DNA of 64,000 nucleotides from Moraxella canis (GCF_002014965.1 NZ_MUXT01000001.1:226218-290217); one strand, 5' to 3'; counted from the stretch's first letter, positions 27,797 to 38,403 are shown. Translations and numbers: made by a program. The notes: a model not told the origin generated them from the sequence alone.

Positions 27797-29293
27797 ATGA
27801 AATTTGTGCATGACTATCTCAAACATGACGAGCGGCTATACCGCCACATCTCACCCACGCCACTGGATAATCCAAAACTCATCGCGCTCAACCATCGGCT
27901 CATTGATCAGCTGGGATTAACAGCGCTTAGTGACGATGATTGGCTGTCGGTGATTTCGGGTCATTTGGCACCACTCAGCGACATCGCACCTCATGCGCTA
28001 CAGCCGATCGCCATGGCGTATGCAGGGCATCAATTTGGTCAATGGGCAGGTCAATTGGGCGACGGCCGCGGTTTATTGATCGCTCAATTACAAGACGAAA
28101 AAACGGGTCAATTGATTGATTTACATCTTAAAGGTGCAGGACTTACACCCTATTCACGGCGCGGAGATGGGCGTGCGATGATGGCAAGCTCTATCCGTGA
28201 GTATTTGGGTGGTCATGCGCTCAATGGTCTAGACATCCCCGCTTCAGATGCCATCGGTGTCATCGTGTCTGACACCCGCATTCAGCGCCAATATATCGAA
28301 CATGCCGCCGCCCTGCTTCGTGTCAGCGACTGCCATGTGCGCCTTGGTCATTTTGAGTGGGTATCGATGTATGCATCTGATTATTTTGAAGAATTTGTCA
28401 TTAAAATTATCCAAAGTTATTACCCGCACTTGTATGATAAAGCGAAAAATACTGCTAATATCGCTGAATTTTTAACTGAAATTGCCGCCAATACCGCACA
28501 CATGATTGCCAAATGGCAGCTGGTTGGCTTTTGTCATGGCGTCATGAATACTGATAATCTTAATATCACGGGCTCTACGCTGGATTTTGGACCCTTTGCC
28601 TTTATGGAAGGTTTTGATCCAACTTGGATCAATAACCACTCAGACCATACAGGTCGTTATGTTTATCAAAATCAGCCCATGATCGGACGCTGGAATCTAT
28701 CAACGGTCTATCGCACTTTTGGTCTGCTTACCACCCAAAATGAGATCGATCATGCCTTGACCACCTATGAAACAGTCTTTACCGACACTTATCATAAGGG
28801 TCTTTGTCAAAAGCTTGGTCTTAAGATGTCTGAGCCTGCCATACAGCTTGGCTATCGCTTGCTCACTTTGATGCAGGCGCACCGTTTGGATTACACCAAC
28901 AGCTTTCGTGCGCTGATTGCTTTGCTGGATCAAGATGATCATAGCAAGCAATTTGAGCATGAGTATGGGCTAATGACCAATCTGATGCACAGCCTACCTC
29001 ATGCTGCACACAGCCAGTGGCATGAGTGGGTACATGATTATTTAAATTATGTTCAGAAAACTACCACCAAAGCTGATGCCATTTCGCTCATGCAGTCGTT
29101 CAATCCGATCTATGTTCTTAGAAATCACATGGCAGAGCGCGCCATTGCGTCTGCGCATCGTGATGATTTTTCTGAAGTGACACGCTTATTTAGACTGCTG
29201 AGCGATCCTTATCACATTCAGGACATCGCCACTTCTGATGACACTCGCATGGCGTTGGCAGAAGAAGCGGTGGCGGTCAGCTGCATGTCTTAA
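27797..29293 (+). CDS. selO: Protein adenylyltransferase SelO (YdiU)
   Basis: Pseudokinase-fold enzyme that transfers AMP to Ser, Thr or Tyr of target proteins. Family blocks are clear: MAYAGHQFGQWAGQLGDGRG (about residues 74-93), LKGAGLTPYSRRGDGRAM, SSIREYLGGHALNGLDIPAS and the metal-binding and catalytic region HGVMNTDNLNITGSTLDFGP. At 498 aa it is close to the 478 of E. coli. Most bacterial SelO proteins end in a conserved cysteine; here the last residues are AVSCMS, so a Cys is present three residues from the end, without selenocysteine. Known substrates elsewhere are redox proteins. Confidence 0.93.
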   Translation: MKFVHDYLKHDERLYRHISPTPLDNPKLIALNHRLIDQLGLTALSDDDWLSVISGHLAPLSDIAPHALQPIAMAYAGHQFGQWAGQLGDGRGLLIAQLQDEKTGQLIDLHLKGAGLTPYSRRGDGRAMMASSIREYLGGHALNGLDIPASDAIGVIVSDTRIQRQYIEHAAALLRVSDCHVRLGHFEWVSMYASDYFEEFVIKIIQSYYPHLYDKAKNTANIAEFLTEIAANTAHMIAKWQLVGFCHGVMNTDNLNITGSTLDFGPFAFMEGFDPTWINNHSDHTGRYVYQNQPMIGRWNLSTVYRTFGLLTTQNEIDHALTTYETVFTDTYHKGLCQKLGLKMSEPAIQLGYRLLTLMQAHRLDYTNSFRALIALLDQDDHSKQFEHEYGLMTNLMHSLPHAAHSQWHEWVHDYLNYVQKTTTKADAISLMQSFNPIYVLRNHMAERAIASAHRDDFSEVTRLFRLLSDPYHIQDIATSDDTRMALAEEAVAVSCMS

Positions 29294-29391
29294 TTAAAGC
29301 CAGCACCAAGCTTCATCCAAAAAATCACAAAGTCTGCCTTTATGGGCAAATTTTTGGTAGAATATACCCAATTTTTTAACCAAGGCTAGCC

Positions 29392-29568
29392 ATGCTCAGT
29401 ATTTATCTACTAATCCCCCTAAGCCTCATGCTGTTTGTGGTGGCGATTTGGGCGATTTATTATGCGGTGAAGTCCAATCAATTCGAAGATTTGGACAATG
29501 CCCCCGAGCAGATCATTCTAGATGACCGACAAGCTCGCCGAAAGAATATTTCTAAGGATCATCAATGA
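29392..29568 (+). CDS. ccoS: cbb3-type cytochrome oxidase assembly protein CcoS
   Basis: A 58-residue frame: one N-terminal membrane span in MLSIYLLIPLSLMLFVVAIW and onward, then AVKSNQFEDLDN, the conserved S-x-Q-F-x-D-L motif of CcoS, and a short charged tail. CcoS is needed for insertion of copper and haem into cbb3 oxidase. Its stop codon overlaps the ATG of the next gene (ATGA), so the two are translationally coupled. The oxidase operon itself is not in the window. Confidence 0.9.
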   Translation: MLSIYLLIPLSLMLFVVAIWAIYYAVKSNQFEDLDNAPEQIILDDRQARRKNISKDHQ

Positions 29569-30395
29569 CTGCTGCGCTGATTTTTGCTGCTTTTAGCATG
29601 GGCTTGCTTGGGTCACCACATTGCCTGGGCATGTGTGGTGGGATCGTGGCAGCTTTTGGATTATCAATGAAAGATGCGGCGCCTGCCAAGCGCACCTTAT
29701 TGATGCTTGGCTATCATACTGGGCGCTTGGGCAGTTATGTTATCTTGGGGCTTTTGGTGGCGACATTTGGCAAGCACATCTTAGCGCCTTTGATGGCAAA
29801 TGGTGCGCTGCCTAAATATCTGCTCGGCGGCGCACTCATTTTTGCCGCTTTATTGATGCTAGGCTTACCAGTACTTAATCGCATTGAAAGAGTTGGCTTA
29901 AAATTTTGGAACACCCTTGCACCTTTGCGCGCCAAAGTTCTGCCCATGGACAGCTTGCCAAAAGCGCTTGCCGCAGGGCTGCTTTGGGGATTTTTACCAT
30001 GTGGATTGGTTTATGGGGCGCTTGGGGTTGCACTGGGGCTTGCTGCCGATGGTCAAGCAGGGTTGACCGCGACGGCATTCATGGTGTTTTTCTGGCTTGG
30101 CACCCTACCGATGCTGCTGGCGACAGGTACAGTGGTCGCATGGCTCAAGTCTAAGATTGCCGCCTTCAATCTGCGTAAGTTTAGCGGCGTGGTGATGCTC
30201 ATCTCAGGCTTTGCGATCGCCTTTAGTATGCCGATCATGCAAGCCATGCACGGTGGGCATGGTCACGACCATCACGGCGAACCATCTACCCATCATGCTC
30301 ACGATCATTCAGCGCATGAAGGACACGGACAAGCAGATACTCATTCAGGTCACAGCCATTCGGAACACTGTTCCATTTTATGTGAGCATTTGTGA
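29565..30395 (+). CDS. TauE/SafE-family (UreH-like) membrane protein with histidine-rich tail
   Basis: Six or seven membrane spans, with the copper-type signature GSPHCLGMCGG (residues 16-26) in the first one, as in CcoH/CcoS-linked members of the sulfite exporter TauE/SafE-like family. From about residue 228 the C-terminus becomes a histidine-rich tail (HGGHGHDHHGEPSTHHAHDH and on), plus two cysteines near the end. Start-stop overlap with ccoS and the metal motifs suggest a part in copper supply to cbb3 oxidase, not sulfite export. The last codons lie at the edge of the IS607 element, so the native C-terminus may have been altered. Length 276 aa. Confidence 0.8.
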   Translation: MTAALIFAAFSMGLLGSPHCLGMCGGIVAAFGLSMKDAAPAKRTLLMLGYHTGRLGSYVILGLLVATFGKHILAPLMANGALPKYLLGGALIFAALLMLGLPVLNRIERVGLKFWNTLAPLRAKVLPMDSLPKALAAGLLWGFLPCGLVYGALGVALGLAADGQAGLTATAFMVFFWLGTLPMLLATGTVVAWLKSKIAAFNLRKFSGVVMLISGFAIAFSMPIMQAMHGGHGHDHHGEPSTHHAHDHSAHEGHGQADTHSGHSHSEHCSILCEHL

Positions 30396-32210
30396 GTCAA
30401 GGTGAGTTTTTACCTTGACTCTAATACTTTGGTCAAGCAGAACACTGTCATAAGAGGTATCAAGATGTTTGATAGCCTCATATAATTGCAAGAGCTTGAC
30501 TTTTACTTTCTGCTTTGGCGTATGGTTGTTAATCCCAAGCAAAGCATCGACGCACATATATCGATTTAATAGGTTTACTGCGGCTGCATAATCTGATTGA
30601 CTGGCTTGTGCGCCATCTTTCGGAGGTATGACCTGACAACTAGCAGTAGGCTGTGGTACATGACCACAAGCTACACAACAAAACACATCCCCATTTCGTG
30701 AACGACTGTCCACAAAACCACAAGCGGGGCATGTTTGAGAGCTGTACGCTGGATTAATCGCAACAGCAGTAAACCTAGGATGATAAAGTTTGGTTTTATC
30801 GCTCACTTGCTCGATGAAATCATGTAGTGTCATCAAGTTTAATGAGCGTTTAAAATGACGGCTACGGGTTCTTACAGGACCGTCTTGTTTCATTAAATTC
30901 GTATCGGCATTTTCATACACCAGTACATCCGCTTGGTTATCAATCAAGTAATCCGCCAAGTCTTTGGCTTGGGATAGCTGATGCTGTTGGATTTGCCGAG
31001 TGAGTTTCTTAAAGTCTTGATTGGATTTTGCTTTGATAGCCAAATAGTTGCTTGGATTGGTGTTGGCAACCAATTGATAAATCCCGTACTCAATAGGACG
31101 CTTATTCTCACGGCGTTTTAATTCAAGGCTGCTTAGCACTCGCTGAAGTTCAAGCTGTTTATCAGCGCATTTCTTGTAAAACACACCGTTATTTGGATAG
31201 AACACATCGCCATTTGAGAAAGTAAATAGCTCTGTTGTTCCCCAGTCAGCGGCTAGGATGTTTGGTTTACGAGTGGTATTCTTGGTTTCTTGTTGATCTG
31301 ACTTGGCGTTAACCTTATTCGGCTTAACATCAAATCCTAAATGCAAATAAAACACAGGCTTGCATAAGCCATCTTTGATGTCATAATCAAAACTCATGAT
31401 CAGGCTTTTACTGTATCCCATCTTGCTAAAATTGGCGATATGGTGATAGCCTGATAGCGTGATACCTGTAAACCGCTTGCACCCATCAAGATTGACCAAG
31501 GTGAGGTGATGCTGGTATCGCTTACTAGCTTCATCAAAGACGCTTTTGATGGTATAGCAGTTTTCATCTAATCGAATGGTTGGTTGATATACCGCTGCTA
31601 GGTTATTAACATTGGTTTGTTTGATATGCTTTTTACACAGTGAATTGACCTTATTGGCATAGGTGCTGATATTAAGCTTGGTTGGGAACTTAGCTTTCTT
31701 TACATGTTGGGAAATAAACTGTTTAAAGCCCTCAATGATGCCATGTTCACGCCATAGCTGTTCAAGCTTTAAGTACTTACCTGTCTTAGCTATCACAAAG
31801 TTAATCAGCATCAGAGGGTGGCGTTCATCATCGCTGAGTGTCTGAAACAAGCTTGATTGTACACATAGGCATTAAGACGGTCTTTAACACGCAATAAACC
31901 ACCCGCAAAGGTGCGTTCTTGAAGTAGATAGGCTTCTTCCAGTGCATTCTTCCACATTCTTGCGGTCAGCGGTGTGTCCCACTCAAGGCGACCATGCTTC
32001 ATGAAGTGGTTACGCACATCGATGTACGAATAACCGTTTTTTAAAATTGATGCCATCATTAAAACTGGCATCATTTAATGAACGAGAGAAGTATAATCTT
32101 GCTGTCTGATAGGCGTAGAAATAATCCACCATTGCCATTGCAGTGGCGTCATCAGCAACCACTCAGCGGTGCTTGGTGGTGCGTATGGCTGTGTTGGTGG
32201 ATTTATTCAT
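30378..32210 (-). pseudogene. tnpB: TnpB (RNA-guided RuvC nuclease of IS607), decayed
   Basis: The reading frame begins at ATG 32210, 7 bp after the tnpA stop, and carries three lesions: an in-frame TGA at 32165-32163, a frameshift at the A6 tract (32037-32042), and a second frameshift near 31841-31866. The peptide pieces join smoothly across all three. The long downstream frame (490 residues) keeps the RuvC residues: D in ILAADWGTT (residue 202 of that piece), E in LVYENAD (314) and D in SDYAAAVNLLNR (421), as well as the zinc knuckle CPACG and CVACG. About 20 unusual residues sit between the knuckle and the last motif. Nuclease activity would need the N-terminal part, so the gene is probably inactive. 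Total coding length would be near 605 codons, long for TnpB. Confidence 0.8.
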
Positions 32211-32217
32211 TTCAAAT

Positions 32218-32874
32218 TTACTCTTCGCTCTGTGTATCTACAGACTCATCCAGCTTTAAATCACGGCTTAGCTGAGCGGTGTTCTTCTTGTACTTGCGAA
32301 GTCCATACAGTCTACTTGAAAAGCAATGTACGATTGAGATTAAATCTTGGGTAAACTCCTCTTCCGGTGAACAAGATTCCAAGTTAATCACGGTTAATTT
32401 AGTGTTGTGCTTTTGGCATAAGCGCTCAAAATACTCAAAGCCAAAACGAACCAAGCGGTCTTTATGAGCAACGATGAGTTCAGAGACTTCATCATTCTCA
32501 ACCATATCCATCAGCTTTAAGAAGTTCTTACGGTTGTAGTTTAAGCCTGAGCTGACATCGGATAGGTGTAAATCCACAGCAATGCCACGACTGACCACAA
32601 AAGTTTCAATAAAGGCTTGTTGGCTTTGTAAATCAACCTTTTGTTCCGAGGATGATACCCGAGTATAGGTCACTACCTTACGGGGCTTATCTCGCAGTTC
32701 CGCAAACGCTGGATTGAACTGTTGTAAGAACAACAACACATCTTCTTCAGTGTAATAACGACGACCAGCACTGTTCTTTTTAGCGGGAAAGCGACCATCT
32801 CTATCAAAGATTTGAATCGTCTTAGGATGATAACCAACCCGCTTGGCAAATTCACTGAGTTTTAAAATACGCAT
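32218..32874 (-). CDS. tnpA: IS607-family serine recombinase TnpA
   Basis: 218 residues. The N-terminal 50 residues are a MerR-like DNA-binding domain (LKLSEFAKRVGYHPKTIQIF, then RRYYTEEDVLLFL). The serine-recombinase domain follows, with the nucleophile region TYTRVSSSEQKVDLQSQ (about residues 69-85) and SGLNYNRKNFLKLMDMV; the order of DNA-binding domain before catalytic domain is specific to the IS607 group. The frame is intact, so the recombinase may still be active even though tnpB is broken. Confidence 0.9.
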   Translation of the reverse strand: MRILKLSEFAKRVGYHPKTIQIFDRDGRFPAKKNSAGRRYYTEEDVLLFLQQFNPAFAELRDKPRKVVTYTRVSSSEQKVDLQSQQAFIETFVVSRGIAVDLHLSDVSSGLNYNRKNFLKLMDMVENDEVSELIVAHKDRLVRFGFEYFERLCQKHNTKLTVINLESCSPEEEFTQDLISIVHCFSSRLYGLRKYKKNTAQLSRDLKLDESVDTQSEE

Positions 32875-33025
32875 AGGGGAAAATAGTAATTTAGGTTACT
32901 TAGTATACTAATAAATAACCATAAATAAAGCAAGTGATATTACTAATATTCATTGGATATTACTGTTATTTGTTGATAGGTGAAACTCTCATCATTGATA
33001 GGGGTTTGTGATATCAAGCCAATGA

Positions 33026-33886
33026 TCATAATGAGTCTGATCTTGCTTGGGCATCAGAATCATTCAGATACTTTGCATGAAATTTAATATGCGCCTCAAT
33101 AAAACTTGCAACAAAAAAGTAGCTGTGGTCATAGCCATCATGCAAGTGTAAATCTACCTCAACGCCATTTGCTTGGGCGGCGGCAACAAACCGCTCAGGC
33201 TGCAGCTGATTTGGATAAAAATCATCTGCCAAACCTTGATCGATACGAATGGGCAAAGATTTTGGCACTTTTGCGACCAGATAAGTACTGTCGTACTCCT
33301 GCCAATCGGATTTTTGTTCCCCCAAATAAGCAGTGAATGCTTTTTGACCCCAAGGTGTCATGGATGGATTGACAATCGGCGCAAAGGCAGAAATACTCGT
33401 ATAAGCGTCAGGATTTTTTAGCCCGATTTGCAAGGCGCCATGACCGCCCATGCTATGTCCACAGATCGCTTTTGAGCTAACCTTAAAGTTCGCCTCAATC
33501 AGCATTGGCAGCTCATGGACAACATAATCATACATGTGGTAATGAGCCGACCAAGGGCTGACTGTCGCATTGACATAAAATCCAGCACCTTGACCCAAAT
33601 CATAAGCCTCATCATCAGGCACGCTCTCGCCGCGCGGTGATGTGTCAGGCATCACCAAAATTATCCCGTGCTTGGCAGCATGCTGCTGAGCGCCCGCCTT
33701 AGTTGAAAAATTTTCATCATTACACGTCAAACCTGACAAATAATACAATACAGGTAAGCGCGCCCCTTCAAGCGCCTGCTTCGGCAAGTAGATTGCAAAG
33801 ATCATATTACCTTGAGCAGCTTTAGAAAAATGGCGATAACGGCGATGCTCGCCATCAAACATCTTATGACAACTGATCAACTCCAT
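33026..33886 (-). CDS. fghA: S-formylglutathione hydrolase
   Basis: Second enzyme of glutathione-dependent formaldehyde oxidation; it splits S-formylglutathione to formate and glutathione. Esterase-D fold: nucleophile elbow CGHSMGGHG (Ser145), Asp in DQGLADDFY, His in HDGYDHSYFF. The YYLSGLTCNDENF block at residues 48-60 is typical of the family. Length 286 aa. It lies 12 bp after frmA on the same strand, so the pathway forms a two-gene operon. No frmR-type regulator is next to it. Confidence 0.95.
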   Translation of the reverse strand: MELISCHKMFDGEHRRYRHFSKAAQGNMIFAIYLPKQALEGARLPVLYYLSGLTCNDENFSTKAGAQQHAAKHGIILVMPDTSPRGESVPDDEAYDLGQGAGFYVNATVSPWSAHYHMYDYVVHELPMLIEANFKVSSKAICGHSMGGHGALQIGLKNPDAYTSISAFAPIVNPSMTPWGQKAFTAYLGEQKSDWQEYDSTYLVAKVPKSLPIRIDQGLADDFYPNQLQPERFVAAAQANGVEVDLHLHDGYDHSYFFVASFIEAHIKFHAKYLNDSDAQARSDSL

Positions 33887-33898
33887 AAATCACCCAAA

Positions 33899-35041
<1,143 letters not shown>

Positions 35042-35131
35042 CTATCACACCAAAAATATTCATTGGCGACGTGCTTTTATTGTACTAGATAAAATTCAAA
35101 AGAAAAACCGTCAGTTACATTCATCCAAAAT

Positions 35132-35165
35132 AAAAACAGCCTGAATTGACACAGGCTGTTTTTAC
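35132..35165. terminator. Terminator of gdhA
   Basis: AAAAACAGCCTG / CAGGCTGTTTTT with an 8-nt loop. T runs flank it on both strands. It lies just beyond the gdhA stop on the minus strand. Confidence 0.88.
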
Positions 35166-35187
35166 AAAATTCATTATAAATGATCAA

Positions 35188-36528
35188 TCACAAGATACCA
35201 TAAGCCACCAAAGCATTGGCTACTTGGATAAAGCCTGCCACATTAGCGCCCGTCATGTAGTCAACTGTGCCTTCGGTTGAGCCGTATTTTTGACCTGCTG
35301 CCAGTGAGTTGTCATGGATATTTCTCATGATATTTTGAAGCTTATCATCAAGCTCTGAGAAGCTTTTATATTGGCGCACAGAGTTCTGGCTCATCTCAAG
35401 ACCCGAAACTGCCACACCGCCAGCGTTAGCTGCCTTACCTGGTGCGTATGTGATGCCATTATCACGCACCACATCAATCGCTTCGGCAGTCAGCGGCATG
35501 TTTGCCCCTTCTGCGACATATTTTACGCCGCCCTTGACCAGCTGCTCGGCTTCTTCTTTATTAACTTCATTTTGGGTGGCACATGGTAAAGCCACATCAG
35601 CGTCAAACTGCCAAGGTTTGGCACCAGGCAGCCATTCGCCGCCAAATTTTTCGACATAGTCGTATAGTGGCTTACGCGCATCTTTTTGAGCTTTTACCCA
35701 GTCAATTTTTTCTTGGGTGAAACCTTGAGCATCATGTAGCGTGCCTTGAGAATCAGAAAATGTGATCACTTTGCCGCCAAGATGTAGTGCTTTTTCGGCA
35801 GCGTACTGTGCCACATTGCCCGCACCTGATACTAGGACAGTTTTGCCGACCAAGGTGTCATTGTTGGCTTTGAGCATATTATCCAAGAAATACACCAAGC
35901 CGTAACCTGTCGCTTCGGTACGAATCAAGCTGCCGCCAAAGCCCACGCCTTTACCAGTCAGCACGCCTTCATATTCACGTGTCAAGTTTTTGTACATCGC
36001 AAACATATAGTTCACTTCACGACCACCAACGCCGATATCCCCTGCTGGGACGTCCATGTCTTTGCCAATGTTTTTGTGTAATTCGCGCATAAACGCATAG
36101 CAAAAACGGCGAATTTCAGCATCTGATTTGCCTTTAGGATCGAAATCCGAACCGCCTTTACCACCACCCATCGGTAAACCGGTCAGCGCATTTTTGAAAA
36201 TCTGCTCAAATCCCAAGAATTTTAGTACACCTTCATTGACCGTCGGGTGGAAACGCAAGCCGCCCTTATATGGACCGATGGCATTACTAAACTGTACGCG
36301 CCATCCACGGTTTACTTCCACTTCGCCCTTGTCATTTTCCCAATTCACGCGGAAGCTGATGATGCGATCTGGCTCGCAAAGACGCTCAAATACTTTAAAT
36401 TCTGCAAACTTAGGATTGTCTGCATACACTTTTTCGATTGTCATGGCGACTTCTTGAACCGCTTGGATAAATTCTGGTTGGTGGGCGTAGTTTTTTTGAA
36501 CTTGTTCAACAGCAGATTGGATACTCAT
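35188..36528 (-). CDS. gdhA: NADP-specific glutamate dehydrogenase
   Basis: Forms glutamate from 2-oxoglutarate and ammonia. The substrate-binding region reads GGLRFHPTVNEGVLKFLGFE and GLPMGGGKGGSDFDPKGK, holding the catalytic lysines; DVPAGDIGVGGREVNYMF follows. The nucleotide-binding turn is VSGAGNVAQYAAEKALHLG (about residues 235-253). At 446 aa it belongs to the hexameric small type. Start ATG 36528 is favoured because AAGGGA precedes it by 8 nt; the ATG at 36537 abuts that site. It is monocistronic. Confidence 0.96.
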   Translation of the reverse strand: MSIQSAVEQVQKNYAHQPEFIQAVQEVAMTIEKVYADNPKFAEFKVFERLCEPDRIISFRVNWENDKGEVEVNRGWRVQFSNAIGPYKGGLRFHPTVNEGVLKFLGFEQIFKNALTGLPMGGGKGGSDFDPKGKSDAEIRRFCYAFMRELHKNIGKDMDVPAGDIGVGGREVNYMFAMYKNLTREYEGVLTGKGVGFGGSLIRTEATGYGLVYFLDNMLKANNDTLVGKTVLVSGAGNVAQYAAEKALHLGGKVITFSDSQGTLHDAQGFTQEKIDWVKAQKDARKPLYDYVEKFGGEWLPGAKPWQFDADVALPCATQNEVNKEEAEQLVKGGVKYVAEGANMPLTAEAIDVVRDNGITYAPGKAANAGGVAVSGLEMSQNSVRQYKSFSELDDKLQNIMRNIHDNSLAAGQKYGSTEGTVDYMTGANVAGFIQVANALVAYGIL

Positions 36529-36773
36529 GTGATACATCCCTTAAATTGGTGGAAGCAGGGTTTGCCTAATGTGATTTGGCGAACAGTTTTTTCAGCTTTT
36601 ATTGATAAATATAGAACTATTTATCAGTGATAAATCATAAAAAATTGTGATATTATAAGCAAAGGTAATATACCGAAATTTCGGGCAAATTACAAGCGGT
36701 TTTTGGGGGAATACTCGCCATTTTAAACAAAAATAGTTGGTCAAATGCTCCGCTAATACCGCCTTTGAATGAC

Positions 36774-36808
36774 AAAAAACCGCTGCTTGCTTTAGCATAA
36801 CAGCGGTA
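36774..36808 (-). terminator. Terminator of the C13 peptidase gene
   Basis: CCGCTG / CAGCGG stem whose minus-strand 3' side runs into TTTTTTG. It lies about 30 bp beyond the stop of the C13 peptidase gene. Confidence 0.75.
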
Positions 36809-36834
36809 GTTTAAGACATGATGAAAACAGCCAA

Positions 36835-38310
36835 TTAATTTGGGGCAGGCTCAGTATCAGGCGCTTTATTGATCAGTCCATAAGGAATGCTGATGCTTGG
36901 ATTGTCTTGATGATGAAATAAAGCTTTTTGAAGCTCAGGCAAGGCAAGCTGCATGGCTTCACCAATAACCATCTGCGGCTCAGAAGGCTCAAAACCCATC
37001 AAAATTTCACGCTCTTTGATCATTGGGGCAGCATCATAAAATGCCTCCATCACCCCCTCTGAGTGTGGCAAGCTTTCATTAAAAAACGCTCGACCAAAAT
37101 AGGTCATGTCAGCATCATCGGTACAGCCAAAAGAAGCCTTGTCAGATTTGGATGCGGTGATGACCATGGTATAGGGATCTTTAAGCGCATTAATAAATGT
37201 GCCTGAATAACACGCCGAAACCACAATCACACGCCAGCGAATGCCTGATCTGTCCAAAGCGGCTTTTAGCCAAAAAGGATCAATTTGGCGCAAATTCATG
37301 GGCGGATTTGTCACCGCCAATTCACCAATCGGCTCGCCATGCCTATCCACCGATCCGTGTGAGCTTAACACCAAAAATAAAGCATCTTCATCAGGGTTCA
37401 TCAGCCCGCCGATGTGCTCAAGGCTTCGCTCAATGCTGGAGCGTGTGGCAATGGGATACTCTCCCCAAGTGTTTGGATTATTAATCAACGCAATCGAACG
37501 CCCTGCCGTATCAAATCTAGCATCAAATAATTGGCGAGCTTGGATAATCTCGCTGGCAAAGACATTTTGCTCACTAAAGCTTGCTGCCCCCAAAAAATAC
37601 CACTCATGCCGACCCTTACGACCTGCAGTCATGGCTTGCAGCTGATCAGGCAGGAGTGCTGCTTGCTCATAAAATGCCAATTCATCAAGCTCAACCACCA
37701 CCTCATCCATTTTAAAGATGGGCTGATTGATGGTATTTTTTTGCCATACCACCAATAAGATGATACTGGCAATGAGCATGAGCGCTGCTTCATACCAAGG
37801 ACAATCAAAACGCTTAGCAAAAATCAGCAAAAGTGCCGCCGTCTGCCACACAAATAGCAGCAAAAATAAAGTAGGCAAAATACTGTGCAGCCAAAACGGC
37901 AATAGACTTTCATTCTCAAGAAACTGAATACCACTTTGAAATAGCACAAGCAGCGTATCCGCCGCCAACCATAAAATTGCCGGCACAAACAACAATGAGT
38001 AATTCAGTGAACGCTGAGCAATGATGATGCCTGCAGCGACAATGATGGTTGGCCAAACCAAGTAACTGATCAGACCTTGTTCATTAAAATAGCTGTCACT
38101 TGGTGCGGCAAGCCAAGCAAATAAAATATTTGCCGATAACGCCACCACCATAAAAGCAGCCGCTTGCGCAAATGTTGGCTTGACAAGCTTAAACGCTCGC
38201 TCGCTGCCCACCAGCATCCATAAAGACGCACCCAGATTTGAGAAAAAATTTGAGAAAAAACCCATTGAACTCTCGAAAGTCAGTTTCAAAAAGTCTGACC
38301 ATTGTAGCAT
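36835..38310 (-). CDS. Membrane-anchored C13 (legumain-like) family peptidase
   Basis: 491 residues in two parts. The N-terminal 190 residues hold about five membrane spans (near 48-68, 82-100, 104-124, 143-165, 173-190), of Yip1-like appearance. The C-terminal part is a caspase/legumain-fold cysteine peptidase: catalytic His in VLSSHGSVD (His318) and Cys in VVSACYSGTF (Cys367). The peptidase half would lie on one side of the inner membrane, probably the periplasm; that is inference. An alternative start at ATG 38265 (MGFFSNFF) removes 15 residues and looks like a natural beginning. Function in bacteria is not known. It has its own terminator and no partner gene. Confidence 0.83.
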   Translation of the reverse strand: MLQWSDFLKLTFESSMGFFSNFFSNLGASLWMLVGSERAFKLVKPTFAQAAAFMVVALSANILFAWLAAPSDSYFNEQGLISYLVWPTIIVAAGIIIAQRSLNYSLLFVPAILWLAADTLLVLFQSGIQFLENESLLPFWLHSILPTLFLLLFVWQTAALLLIFAKRFDCPWYEAALMLIASIILLVVWQKNTINQPIFKMDEVVVELDELAFYEQAALLPDQLQAMTAGRKGRHEWYFLGAASFSEQNVFASEIIQARQLFDARFDTAGRSIALINNPNTWGEYPIATRSSIERSLEHIGGLMNPDEDALFLVLSSHGSVDRHGEPIGELAVTNPPMNLRQIDPFWLKAALDRSGIRWRVIVVSACYSGTFINALKDPYTMVITASKSDKASFGCTDDADMTYFGRAFFNESLPHSEGVMEAFYDAAPMIKEREILMGFEPSEPQMVIGEAMQLALPELQKALFHHQDNPSISIPYGLINKAPDTEPAPN

Positions 38311-38403
38311 ATTGCAAAATTACACTGGGCAGAAATTTTGTATCTTATCCGACATGTTTTTGGCTTAGCATTTGTTGATTTAATAACCAAATACGCACTA
38401 AAA

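Larger units (their letters stand above)
30370..33000 (-). mobile_element. IS607-family insertion element (serine recombinase TnpA plus decayed TnpB)
   Basis: Two genes in the standard IS607 order: tnpA then tnpB on the minus strand. IS607 ends have no terminal inverted repeats, so the limits given are estimates. The upstream side holds a 12-bp palindrome TTAGTATACTAA (32900-32911) and a direct repeat GATATTACT (32936-32944 and 32956-32964), as expected of recombinase-binding subterminal repeats. The downstream side holds the stem AGTCAAGGT / ACCTTGACT (30395-30420) next to the tnpB stop, a candidate for the end of the omega RNA. The element separates the ccoS unit from fghA. Confidence 0.8.

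Noticed and set aside
32163-32165. TGA inside tnpB as a recoded stop
   Set aside because: Two further frameshifts in the same gene make simple decay more likely, and no recoding element is seen.
36592-36798. 68-codon ORF upstream of gdhA
   Set aside because: It overlaps the C13 peptidase terminator and the gdhA promoter region and lacks a ribosome binding site.
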